From Eikenella corrodens (GTDB taxonomy: Bacteria; Pseudomonadota; Gammaproteobacteria; Burkholderiales; Neisseriaceae): a stretch of DNA of 64,000 nt. Both the position numbers and the translations under genes were made by a program. Under the pieces are notes generated by a model. That model was given only the letters and a program-made list of their open reading frames with translations, made no database searches and had not been told where the DNA came from. This document shows, piece by piece, positions 33,997 to 41,711 of the stretch (position 1 is its first letter; each line of letters begins with the position of its first letter). The stretch lies in the NCBI RefSeq assembly GCF_003990355.1, contig NZ_CP034670.1, positions 1,240,001-1,304,000 of the forward strand, read 5' to 3'.

Positions 33997-36477
33997 ATGA
34001 GCCACACCGAATCTCCATCCGAAACCCAAACCCAAGCCGAAACCTGTTTCCACTGCGGCCTGCCCGTGCCGCGCGGTTTGGATTTGCTGATTGAATTTGA
34101 AGGCACGCACCATCCGGCCTGTTGCGCGGGCTGCCAGGCGGTGGCGCAGAGCATTATTGTTGCCGGGCTGGGCAGCTACTACCACCGCCGCACGGAGCAG
34201 GCGGAGCAGGCGGTGTTGCCGCCGCCGGAGGTGTTGGAACAGCTGAAACTGTATGACTTGCCGGACGTGCAGGCGGAATTTGTGGAAGTGAAGGCGGAAA
34301 ACGAGCGCGAGGCGGTGCTGATGCTGGGCGGGGTAACCTGTGCGGCCTGCGTGTGGCTGATTGAGCAGCAGCTTCTGCGGCTTTCAGGCGTATTGCGCGC
34401 GGAAATCAACTACAGTACGCTGCGGGCACGGGTGGCGTGGGACTGCTCGCAGGTGGCGCTCTCGGACATTTTGCTGCGGGTACGCCAGAGCGGCTACGAG
34501 GCTTCGCCTTATGACGCGCGGCGGATGGAAACGCAGGCGGCGGCGGAGCGCAAGCAGGCGCTCACGCGCTTGTGGGTGGCCGGGCTTTCGATGATGCAGG
34601 TGATGATGTATGTGGTGCCCACTTATCTGTATGCGGGCGAAATCGAGCCGCGTTTTTTGTGGATGCTGCATTGGGCGAGCATGATTCTCACGCTGCCGGT
34701 GTTGCTGTATTCGGCGGTGCCGTTTTTCAAAGGGGCGTGGCGTGATTGGAAAAACCGCCGCGCGGGCATGGATACACCGGTGGCGGTTTCGATTGCGGCG
34801 GCGTTTTCAGGTAGCCTGTGGGCGCTGTTGCAGGGGCGGGAAGAGGGGATTTATTTCGATTCGGTGTCGATGTTTGTGTTCCTGCTGTTGGGCGGGCGCT
34901 ATTTGGAGCAGCTGGCGCGGCGCAAGGCGGGCGATGCGGCCGAGCGGCTGGTGAAGCTGGTGCCGGCGTTTTGCCACCGGCTGCCGGATTATCCGGATAC
35001 GGCGCGGGTGGAAGAGGCGGTGGTGGCGCGGCTGTCGGGCGGCGAAGTGCTGCTGGTGAAGCCGGGCGAGGTGCTGCCGGCCGACGGGGTGGTGCTGGAA
35101 GGCGAGAGCGAGGCAAACGAAGCCATGCTCAGCGGCGAGAGCCTGCCCGTGCCGAAAGCGGCGGGCGATGCGGTAACCGCCGGTACGCTCAACGGCGGCA
35201 GTCCGCTGGTTATCCGCGTGGAGCAGGCGGGCAGCCAAACGCGGCTGTCGCATATTGTGCGCCTGCTGGATCGGGCGTTGGCGGAAAAACCGCGCATGGT
35301 GGAGCTGGCCGACCGCTATGCGGCCTGGTTTGTGGGCGCACTTTTGCTGCTGGGCGTGCTGGTGTTTGCCGGCTGGGCTTGGTATGCCGATGTGCAAACC
35401 GCGCTGTGGATTACCGTGTCGCTCTTGGTGGCTACCTGCCCGTGCGCCTTATCGCTGGCCACACCTGCCGCGCTGGCGGCTTCCACCGGCCACTTAGCGG
35501 GTGAGGGCGTGCTCATCAGCCGCGGGCACAGCTTGGAAACCTTGGCGCGCATCGACACCGTGGTGTTGGACAAAACCGGCACGCTCACCACCGGCCAGCC
35601 GGCCGTATGCGCCGTGCACACCGCCGAAGGCATCAGCCAAGATCTGGCCGTGGCGCTGGCGCAGCTTCTCGAGCGGCAGAGCGAGCACCCCGCCGCCCGC
35701 GCCATTGCCAACCTGCCGCCCGCCACGGTGACATTGGAAGCGGAAAACTATTTAAACCGCGCCGGGCACGGCATCAGCGCGCAGGTTTGGCATGAAGGCC
35801 GGTTGGAACAATGGCGCATCGGCCGTTTGGATTATGTGGCCGAACTCTCGGGCAGGCTACCTGAAAGTTTGCAGGCCAATCATGCGGGTGGTGCGGTGTA
35901 TTTGGGCAGCGCGGCCGGCTTTGCCGCCGTGTTCCTGCTGCAAGACCAAGCCAAACCCGAAGTGCCGGCCATGCTGGCCGAATGGAAACGCCAGGGCTTG
36001 AGCCTGCACCTGCTCAGCGGCGACAGGCAGGCCGCCGCCGATGCCGTGGCCGCCGCTTTGCCACTGGATACGGTGCGCGCCGAAGCCACGCCGGAAGACA
36101 AGCTGGCCTATGTGCAGGATTTGCAGGCGCAGGGGCATAAGGTGCTGATGGTGGGCGACGGCATCAACGATGCGCCCGTGTTGGCGCAGGCCGATGTGTC
36201 GGTGGCCGTGGCCGAGGGTGCCGACGTGGCGCGCGAAGGAGCGGATGTGCTGCTGCTCAACGGCAATATGCGCACGCTGCCCTACCTCACCACCCAAGCC
36301 AAACGCACCGCGTGGATTGTGCGCGAAAACCTGTGGTGGGCGGCAGGCTACAACCTGATTATGGTGCCGCTGGCGGCGGCGGGCTGCGTAACGCCGTGGG
36401 TGGCGGCGCTGGGCATGAGCCTGAGCTCGCTCCTGGTTTCCGCCAACGCCCTGCGCCTGCTGCGGCGGGCGAAATAG
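33997..36477 (+). CDS. ccoI: Copper-type P1B ATPase CcoI/FixI
   Basis: 826 residues. Copper-exporting P-type ATPase that supplies copper for cbb3-type cytochrome oxidase assembly. N-terminal Cys-rich segment (CFHCGLPVPRG near 13, HPACCAGCQAV near 43) is characteristic of FixI/CcoI; an HMA domain follows with CAAC near 115. Eight membrane helices include the CPC ion site at 481-483 (TCPCALSLATPAALA). Catalytic Asp525 lies in DKTGTLTTG, and GDGINDAPVLAQADVS closes the P domain. A DUS is embedded in the coding sequence near 34808. cbb3 oxidase genes are not in the window. Confidence 0.9.
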   Translation: MSHTESPSETQTQAETCFHCGLPVPRGLDLLIEFEGTHHPACCAGCQAVAQSIIVAGLGSYYHRRTEQAEQAVLPPPEVLEQLKLYDLPDVQAEFVEVKAENEREAVLMLGGVTCAACVWLIEQQLLRLSGVLRAEINYSTLRARVAWDCSQVALSDILLRVRQSGYEASPYDARRMETQAAAERKQALTRLWVAGLSMMQVMMYVVPTYLYAGEIEPRFLWMLHWASMILTLPVLLYSAVPFFKGAWRDWKNRRAGMDTPVAVSIAAAFSGSLWALLQGREEGIYFDSVSMFVFLLLGGRYLEQLARRKAGDAAERLVKLVPAFCHRLPDYPDTARVEEAVVARLSGGEVLLVKPGEVLPADGVVLEGESEANEAMLSGESLPVPKAAGDAVTAGTLNGGSPLVIRVEQAGSQTRLSHIVRLLDRALAEKPRMVELADRYAAWFVGALLLLGVLVFAGWAWYADVQTALWITVSLLVATCPCALSLATPAALAASTGHLAGEGVLISRGHSLETLARIDTVVLDKTGTLTTGQPAVCAVHTAEGISQDLAVALAQLLERQSEHPAARAIANLPPATVTLEAENYLNRAGHGISAQVWHEGRLEQWRIGRLDYVAELSGRLPESLQANHAGGAVYLGSAAGFAAVFLLQDQAKPEVPAMLAEWKRQGLSLHLLSGDRQAAADAVAAALPLDTVRAEATPEDKLAYVQDLQAQGHKVLMVGDGINDAPVLAQADVSVAVAEGADVAREGADVLLLNGNMRTLPYLTTQAKRTAWIVRENLWWAAGYNLIMVPLAAAGCVTPWVAALGMSLSSLLVSANALRLLRRAK

Positions 36478-36480
36478 GGG

Positions 36481-36531
36481 AAGGCTACCTGAAAGCACGG
36501 TTTCAACGAAGCCGAAACTTTTCAGGTAGCC
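36481..36531 (+). terminator. DUS-pair terminator of ccoI
   Basis: AAGGCTACCTGAAAG and CTTTTCAGGTAGCC with an inner stem CGGTTTC/GAAGCCG, starting 3 bp after the ccoI stop. Confidence 0.65.
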
Positions 36532-36566
36532 CGCCTGACTGCAGATTGGGTTGCACGGCCTGTTTT

Positions 36567-37082
36567 TTAAAGCAGCACCGCTTCCAGCGATACGCTGTGG
36601 TCAAACGGTTTGCTGGCAAACAGGCGGCGATCGCCTTTGGGGCGGTAGGCGAAGTTCAGCGTGTGCTGGGTGTAGTAGTGGTAGTCGCTATAAAAACGCG
36701 CGTGCCGGCCGTTGAGGCGCAGTTGGGCGGTTTGGCCGGGCAAGAGGGTAAACAGGTTGCGCTTGCGGCGCGGGGGCTCGCCGTAGAAGCCGTTGTCGTC
36801 CAGCCGGATTTGCAGGGCTTGGCTTTCTTGGCAAAAATGCAGGCTTTGGAAGTGTTCGGGCAGGCTGGCGAAGGTTTGAAACCGGCTCTCTTCGGGCTCG
36901 AAACGGCCGCTGTGCCAAGGATGTTCGGTGTAGGCCTGGGTGTGGACGGCGAAACCGGATGCGTCCAGCCAGGCATCGGGTAGGGGCAGCACGCGCGGCA
37001 GGCTGTTGCGGCGGGCGGCGTGTTCGGCGGGGCGGCTTTCTGGCATGTGCCATTTCACGGAGACGATTTGGAGGGTGAGCAT
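36567..37082 (-). CDS. Hypothetical protein
   Basis: 171 residues from the ATG at 37082 (MLTLQIVSVKWHMPESRP); an upstream in-frame extension crosses a DUS. Not recognised. No signal peptide or membrane segment. It is rich in aromatic residues, with a C-terminal beta-rich part (NLFTLLPGQTAQLRLNGRHA, FYSDYHYYTQHTLNFAY) that looks like an immunoglobulin-like or jelly-roll sandwich domain. Beta-sandwich is inference from the hydrophobic pattern only. It is divergent from the periplasmic protein gene at 37287. Confidence 0.6.
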   Translation of the reverse strand: MLTLQIVSVKWHMPESRPAEHAARRNSLPRVLPLPDAWLDASGFAVHTQAYTEHPWHSGRFEPEESRFQTFASLPEHFQSLHFCQESQALQIRLDDNGFYGEPPRRKRNLFTLLPGQTAQLRLNGRHARFYSDYHYYTQHTLNFAYRPKGDRRLFASKPFDHSVSLEAVLL

Positions 37083-37286
37083 GGTGTGGGCGGGATGGGT
37101 TGCGGGCTTCGGATTGTGCCACAGTTTGGCGGGCAGGGCTCGGGCTACCTGAAAACCCTGCTTCAAGCAAACGAAAACGTGCCCTTTGCCGCAAATGTGC
37201 ATTTCGGTATATTGCCGCTGTGTTATTCGAAATATTTTCAGGTAGACTTGGCTGCCGGATTGAACTCAATTTATATAAGGAACGTC

Positions 37287-38027
37287 ATGAAAAAACACTT
37301 GCTCGCCATCCTATTGGCGCTGGCCGCGCCCGCCGCCTTGGCCGCGCCCTATCCGCCGCTGAACCCGCAAAGTTTGGTGAGCGGCAGCTCGGAACATCCG
37401 CCGATTAATGTAAACATGCCTGCCGTGCAGCGTGCGTTCGATAATTTGGCTGCACACGCGGCAGAATACCCTGTGCAGTTTGACAACGATGCCGACCGCC
37501 GCCGCGCCATCGCCGATTTGCAGCCTTTGGGCGTGCTGCTCGACAGCCTCGTGCAAAACAATACGCCGCGTGCCGGTACCGCGCCCAGCCAAGGGTATTT
37601 GGCGCTCCTGCAAATGCGCGCCCGACTCAACTGGATGGGGCACAACCTCGACCAAGCAGGCTATGCCGAACGCGCCGAAGCCGATTACGCCCGCCTGCTT
37701 GCCCTCGCTCCGGCCGCTGCCAAACCCGCCGTGCAGGGCGAATTCGGCAACTTCCTCGCTTCCAGCGCCCGCATGGAACGTGCCATCCCCATGTTGCGCG
37801 CCGCCTACCAAGCCGGTCATCAAGAAAGCGGCCGGGATTTGGCCACCGCCCTGTTAACGCAAAACAAACGCGGCGAAGCCCTGGCACTGCTGCGCGAATA
37901 TGTGCGCAACTTCCCGCAAGACCAAAAAGGCCGGGCCATCCTCAATGCGGTGGAACAGGGCCGGGTGGAAACGCGCACGGTGTATCCGAGCCGTTTGCAG
38001 CGTATGCCTAAGCGACATCGGCATTAA
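37287..38027 (+). CDS. Periplasmic TPR-like protein
   Basis: 246 residues from the ATG at 37287, with SD AAGGA and a clear signal peptide (MKKHLLAILLALAAPAALAA). The mature part is helical with repeating pairs of antiparallel helices (YLALLQMRARLNWMGHNLDQ, AERAEADYARLLALAPAAAK, MERAIPMLRAAYQAGHQESG, RGEALALLREYVRNFPQDQK) that resemble tetratricopeptide repeats. Such proteins usually act as scaffolds in envelope complexes. No specific family was recognised. Confidence 0.65.
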   Translation: MKKHLLAILLALAAPAALAAPYPPLNPQSLVSGSSEHPPINVNMPAVQRAFDNLAAHAAEYPVQFDNDADRRRAIADLQPLGVLLDSLVQNNTPRAGTAPSQGYLALLQMRARLNWMGHNLDQAGYAERAEADYARLLALAPAAAKPAVQGEFGNFLASSARMERAIPMLRAAYQAGHQESGRDLATALLTQNKRGEALALLREYVRNFPQDQKGRAILNAVEQGRVETRTVYPSRLQRMPKRHRH

Positions 38028-38037
38028 AGTTGCATGC

Positions 38038-38074
38038 CAAACAGGCTACTTGAAAATCTTCAGGTAGCCTGTTT
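38038..38074 (+). terminator. DUS-derived stem with a mutated arm
   Basis: AAACAGGCTACTTGAAAAT pairs with TCTTCAGGTAGCCTGTTT; the left arm has CTACTTGAA instead of CTACCTGAA, so it is likely dead as an uptake signal but still a hairpin. Confidence 0.65.
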
Positions 38075-38121
38075 GGCGAGAAGGGCATAGAATTTTGCCC
38101 ACCCCAACCTAGGAGAACACC

Positions 38122-38763
38122 ATGCCGCAGAATCCCCCGAAAATCTACACCGCCGCCCAGATGCGCGAGCGCGAACAGGCTGCCGTGGCGGCCGGCACCA
38201 GCTTTTTGCAGCTGATGGAAAACGCCGGGCAGGCCGCCGCTGCCGATTTGCTGCGCCGCCTGCCCGAGCCAGGCCGCGCCCTCTTGGTGTGCGGCAAGGG
38301 CAATAACGGCGGCGATGCGCTGGTGATTGCCCGTGTGTTGCAGCAGCGCGGCTGGCAGGCCGATATTGTGCTGCTCTTGGGCACGGCGTTGTCGGATTTG
38401 GCCGAAACTAACCGCCAACGCCTCCAAGGTTTGGAGGGCATCCGCTTCCTGTCGGTTGAGGCATTGCCGGCCGCGCTGGAGCAGGGTTACGGCCTGATTA
38501 TCGACGGCATTTTCGGCACCGGTTTTTCAGGTAGCCTGCCGCCCGAGGCCGCCGAATGCTGCCGCCTGCTCAACCGCGCGGCAGGCTGCAAAGTGGCGCT
38601 CGACATCCCCACCGGCCTCAACGGCGACACCGGGGAAGCCGCCGCCGACACCTTCCGCGCCAACCTCACCTACGCCTTCGCCGCCCTCAAACCCGCCCAC
38701 GCCAACCCCGCCGCGCGGCAGTGGTGCGGTGAGATAGTGTGTTTGGACATTGGGATCGATTAG
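38122..38763 (+). CDS. nnrE: NAD(P)H-hydrate epimerase (NnrE, YjeF N-terminal domain)
   Basis: 213 residues. Epimerises damaged NAD(P)H hydrates so that a dehydratase can repair them. The YjeF_N features are AGTSFLQLMENAGQAAAADL, LLVCGKGNNGGDALVIARVL with the phosphate-binding loop, DGIFGTGFSGSLPPE, and KVALDIPTGLNGDTGE, ending EIVCLDIGID. The frame stops exactly where the dehydratase (NnrD) domain would begin in the bifunctional enzyme. A fragment of a phage tail gene follows within 20 bp, so the shorter protein may be a truncation; alternatively the two domains are separate here. A DUS lies in the coding sequence near 38523. Confidence 0.85.
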   Translation: MPQNPPKIYTAAQMREREQAAVAAGTSFLQLMENAGQAAAADLLRRLPEPGRALLVCGKGNNGGDALVIARVLQQRGWQADIVLLLGTALSDLAETNRQRLQGLEGIRFLSVEALPAALEQGYGLIIDGIFGTGFSGSLPPEAAECCRLLNRAAGCKVALDIPTGLNGDTGEAAADTFRANLTYAFAALKPAHANPAARQWCGEIVCLDIGID

Positions 38764-38775
38764 GCAGCCGGCCGG

Positions 38776-38904
38776 ATAAGGCACTTCGGCTAGTGGCTTA
38801 TACCTTCAAAGGCAGCGCCGGCGACGTACTGGCGCTGGATATTGACGAGCTGCAGTGGTGGTATGAGCGGGCAGGCTGGATTCGGGAACAGCTGGAAGAG
38901 TAAA
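38776..38904 (+). pseudogene. Fragment of phage tail assembly (GpE-like) gene
   Basis: Read in the frame of GTG 38793, the sequence gives AYTFKGSAGDVLALDIDELQ followed by WWYERAGWIREQLEE and a stop. The pattern 'F.gs..dv..ldidEL.wW.erA' resembles the C terminus of the short tail-assembly proteins made just upstream of tape-measure genes in P2/Mu-type phages. No proper start is present and the 5' part is missing, so it is a remnant. It directly follows nnrE and precedes a lipoprotein gene and a tape-measure fragment. Confidence 0.5.
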
Positions 38905-38934
38905 ATGCCGGGACTTATTTACAAGGAGAACCCG

Positions 38935-39459
38935 ATGAAATATTTACCCGTATTACTGGTTACGCTGCTGACTGCCTGCGGCGGCTCGGAGAAACCTACC
39001 GAACCTGCCGCCGCTTCAGTGGCGGCTTCTGCTCCAGTAGCCGCCAGTGCGGCGCAAGCCGAGCGAACCTTTACCCCAGTGCCGGATATTAAGCCGGTGT
39101 GGCAGATAATGGATATTGCCGGACAGCCGCAGGCGGCGGTGGAAAAAATACTGGGACAACCGCATGGCGCTTGCGAAAACAATAAATACGGCAAAAGCTG
39201 CGAATACCAGACGCCACCGGCTGAATGGAGTATCACGTATATCAATGGCCGGGCTGATTGGATTTTGCTACGTGACCCGCGCATTGATAACGCTTTAACC
39301 TCGCCCGTATGGCTTGGATTGCCGTATGAGACACCGACAACAGCGGCACCAGCACTTTTGGGATGGAGCAACTACCTAGGATTGTTGGATTACGCCGCGC
39401 ACGTTAATATGGACAACAAAGCGCTGGAATATATTTATATTAAGGTTAAAACACCTTAA
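38935..39459 (+). CDS. Lipoprotein inserted between phage tail fragments (moron-like)
   Basis: 174 residues from the ATG at 38935 (SD AAGGAG). A short lipoprotein signal ends in LTAC (lipobox, Cys16). A Ser/Ala/Pro-rich linker (about 20-45) leads to a compact domain (IKPVWQIMDIAGQPQAAVEK, ILGQPHGACENNKYGKSCEY) with three cysteines. It has its own SD and a terminator right after it, and sits between two phage tail remnants: the arrangement of a moron, a cargo gene carried by a phage. Function unknown; envelope location expected, perhaps a superinfection or surface function. Confidence 0.65.
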   Translation: MKYLPVLLVTLLTACGGSEKPTEPAAASVAASAPVAASAAQAERTFTPVPDIKPVWQIMDIAGQPQAAVEKILGQPHGACENNKYGKSCEYQTPPAEWSITYINGRADWILLRDPRIDNALTSPVWLGLPYETPTTAAPALLGWSNYLGLLDYAAHVNMDNKALEYIYIKVKTP

Positions 39460-39481
39460 TTATTAAATGTTTACATAACGT

Positions 39482-39506
39482 AGAGCATACCGCTCTGCGT
39501 TTTTTT
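39482..39506 (+). terminator. Terminator of the moron lipoprotein
   Basis: AGAGCATACCGCTCT followed by GCGTTTTTTT. Confidence 0.75.
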
Positions 39507-39519
39507 ATGCCTGGAGTAA

Positions 39520-39774
39520 ATGATGGCAAGGCCAAAAACCGAGATAGAAGTAACCGTACAAGACCGAGCCAGCCGCGCCTTGCGTACCATCCGCGAACGT
39601 TTCGGCGAGCTGAATAACGGGCGCGTGGGGCGGGCAATGGCACAGGTGGCACGGGCTACCGATCAGGCCACTGCCTCCCTGAAACATTATGCTGCTGCCA
39701 GGGCGGTGCTGACGGCTGGCGGGGTGTTTATGGTTAAGAGCGTGGTGGGCACCGCCGCCGAATTTGAGCGCTAA
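39520..39774 (+). pseudogene. Truncated phage tail tape-measure protein
   Basis: 84 residues (MMARPKTEIEVTVQDRASRA, then helical SLKHYAAARAVLTAGGVFMV). This matches the N-terminal start of tape-measure proteins, normally many hundred residues: VTVQDRASRALR and a hydrophobic patch with AGGVFMVKSVVGTAAEFER. The frame stops at TAA after AEFER, where homologues continue with Tyr; after it the similarity is gone. So only the 5' end of the gene is left. SD GGAG is intact upstream. Confidence 0.6.
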
Positions 39775-39878
39775 CGCAACCCCGTGCGACAAGGCTGCTT
39801 TGCCCCGCCACACTTTTGCCTTGCCCGTAATCCGTTGCGCGGTCTGGAAGATATAGCAAAGGCTACCTGAAAACGGTT

Positions 39879-40106
39879 TCAGAAGGGGAGTTGGAGTTCT
39901 ACGGCATCTAGGACGAACCGGACGTAAACATCCAGTAGAGCTTGTATCCGTTCGGAGGGTTCTTCTTGGTTGATAACATCGGCAAACAGTAAATGCCCGC
40001 GGTCAGGTGTAATTTGGAGTTCTACTGTCAGTTCGCAGAATAGGTTTCCATCCGGACGGCCTATTGTGGCTGTAATGTTGGGATAGGTTGGGAGTTGGTA
40101 ATACAT
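39879..40106 (-). CDS. Hypothetical 75-residue protein
   Basis: From the ATG at 40106 with a strong SD (AAGGAG, 6 nt upstream); an upstream extension of the frame crosses a hairpin and is not likely translated. The sequence (MYYQLPTYPNITATIGRPDG then LFCELTVELQITPDRGHLLF) has beta-strand character and ends DVYVRFVLDAVELQLPF. Not recognised. It lies between the phage fragment and sbmA, and GC content is lower than in core genes. Confidence 0.6.
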   Translation of the reverse strand: MYYQLPTYPNITATIGRPDGNLFCELTVELQITPDRGHLLFADVINQEEPSERIQALLDVYVRFVLDAVELQLPF

Positions 40107-40139
40107 GAAAAGCTCCTTTGAGTTAGCTCGATATAAAAA

Positions 40140-40184
40140 CCCCGTTTTAGATTTCTTGAACTTGTCAAGACCTCTAAAACGGGG
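40140..40184 (-). terminator. Nested-hairpin terminator of sbmA
   Basis: On the minus strand CCCCGTTTTAGA and TCTAAAACGGGG form a 12-bp stem, with CTTGACAAGTTCAAG forming a second stem in the loop, and TTTTTAT follows. It lies 44 bp after the sbmA stop. Confidence 0.75.
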
Positions 40185-40227
40185 GTCAATATATAAGGTA
40201 GCCTTTCTCCGTTTGCCGCGGGCGGCA

Positions 40228-41214
40228 TCAATTTTCCGCCTGAGCCGCCACAATATGGTGTTCAAAGCCTTTCAGGCGCTTGTAAATCGACATCAGCTCC
40301 ACAATCGTCGGCCATGAGCGCACCAGAAACTGAAAAGCCTCCAGCACCTGCCCGAACGCCCGCACAATCTGCTGCATCACGCCCAGCGCCACCGCTCCGG
40401 CCACCAAGGCCGGCCCCATGGCCAGATAAGGCAGCACTACCGAAAACTGCAAATACGAATAGCGCGCCACATCGAAATAAAGATAATGCCAATACAGGCG
40501 GAAATAATTGCGGCGCACGTTTTTGAACAGCCCAGTGAGCGTAAACGAATCCGCCCGCGCCGCGTCATCTTCGCCCAGCACCAATTCCTTGCGGTAGGCC
40601 GCCTCCACCCTTTGGTTGTCGAACTCCAGCCCCGGCAGCTTGCAGCCCACCCCCATCAGCACCACCGTGCCCAAGAGCGCTGCCAAAATGGCCACATAAA
40701 CCAGCGAATGATCCACATGCCCCACCAGCGGCAATTCGGTAATCGGCTCGCTCAGCTTCCACAAAATCGGCAGAAACGCCACCAGCGTGAGCACCGCCCG
40801 CAGGCCGCTTTCGCCCAGAGATTCCATAATCGTGGCAAAGCGCATGGTGTCTTCCTGAATCCGCTGCGCCGCGCCCTCAATCCCGCGCAAAAGCGGCCAG
40901 TGGCGCATATAGTACTCCGTCATCGCTGAACGCCAGCGGAACACGTAATGCTTGTTCACGAAACCGCTGATCACCACCACCAAAATATACACCGCCGCAA
41001 TGCGGGCGAAGGTGAACACTTGGCGGTTGAACTCATCCAGGCTCACCGAGCCCGGCTTTTCCAGCATTTTTTGTACCGAATCGTAAAACGTGCCGAACCA
41101 ATCGTTAATCTGCACATTCAGCTGCACCCGATACCAAGTGGCCGCCAAAATCAGCAGCGAACCGGCCAAAGACCAGCGCAGCCAGCGCCGGTTGAGGAAA
41201 AAACTGCGGAACAT
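40228..41214 (-). CDS. sbmA: SbmA/BacA family peptide transporter
   Basis: 328 residues from the ATG at 41214 (MFRSFFLNRRWLRWSLAG, the usual start); a second ATG at 41241 adds nine residues. Inner-membrane proton-driven importer of proline-rich peptides, microcins and other antimicrobial peptides. The signature segments are WYRVQLNVQINDWFGTFYDS, NKHYVFRWRSAMTEYYMRHW, EGAAQRIQEDTMRFATIMES and NYFRLYWHYLYFDVARYSYL. About seven hydrophobic helices and no ATPase domain. It is a little shorter than the E. coli protein (406) at its C terminus. Confidence 0.9.
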   Translation of the reverse strand: MFRSFFLNRRWLRWSLAGSLLILAATWYRVQLNVQINDWFGTFYDSVQKMLEKPGSVSLDEFNRQVFTFARIAAVYILVVVISGFVNKHYVFRWRSAMTEYYMRHWPLLRGIEGAAQRIQEDTMRFATIMESLGESGLRAVLTLVAFLPILWKLSEPITELPLVGHVDHSLVYVAILAALLGTVVLMGVGCKLPGLEFDNQRVEAAYRKELVLGEDDAARADSFTLTGLFKNVRRNYFRLYWHYLYFDVARYSYLQFSVVLPYLAMGPALVAGAVALGVMQQIVRAFGQVLEAFQFLVRSWPTIVELMSIYKRLKGFEHHIVAAQAEN

Positions 41215-41298
41215 CGCCCGCCTCCCTTTATTCGCAAACAAAGCCGCGATTATAGTCTTGTTTGGATGATAATGAAGTGGTTCCGGCCGGGCTGATCG

Positions 41299-41333
41299 GA
41301 AAAGGCTACCTGAAAATCTTCAGGTAGCCTTTT
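41299..41333. terminator. DUS-pair stem upstream of sbmA
   Basis: GAAAAGGCTACCTGAAAAT and CTTCAGGTAGCCTTTTG with a T-run. Confidence 0.5.
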
Positions 41334-41711
41334 GTTGTGTTCCCCCTTATGCGGAAGCCTTTTTTTCATTTCCATCTCATGGATAATATACAAACATCAT
41401 TTTGCAGAAGAACTACTCCTCTTTGTAACACACAAGGAAATTGCCACTGATCCGAAGTAATGGCATCGAAGATGTTTTATGCAGTGGAAACGGTAATGAT
41501 GCTCACGATGTTGTTGGGAACGTAGCTATTTCCTACCAATTGGATTTGGGTTCCGCTATTTTTCAAATAGTCTTGGTATAAAGCAAAGGCTATCTGACAA
41601 TCCATGTGCATAGGTTTACAGCTTGATGTTCTGTATAAGCTACGAGGAATGCTTAAATTAAAGGGGAACAGCCAATACTCGCCTCATGTGTTCTGGTGTG
41701 TTGCTTGCAAC
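41334..41711. other. Intergenic region without visible gene
   Basis: AT-richer sequence downstream of the gene at 41712-42968. No frame with family features, no RNA gene seen; one DUS-like CTATCTGACAATC near 41589 looks decayed. Confidence 0.4.
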
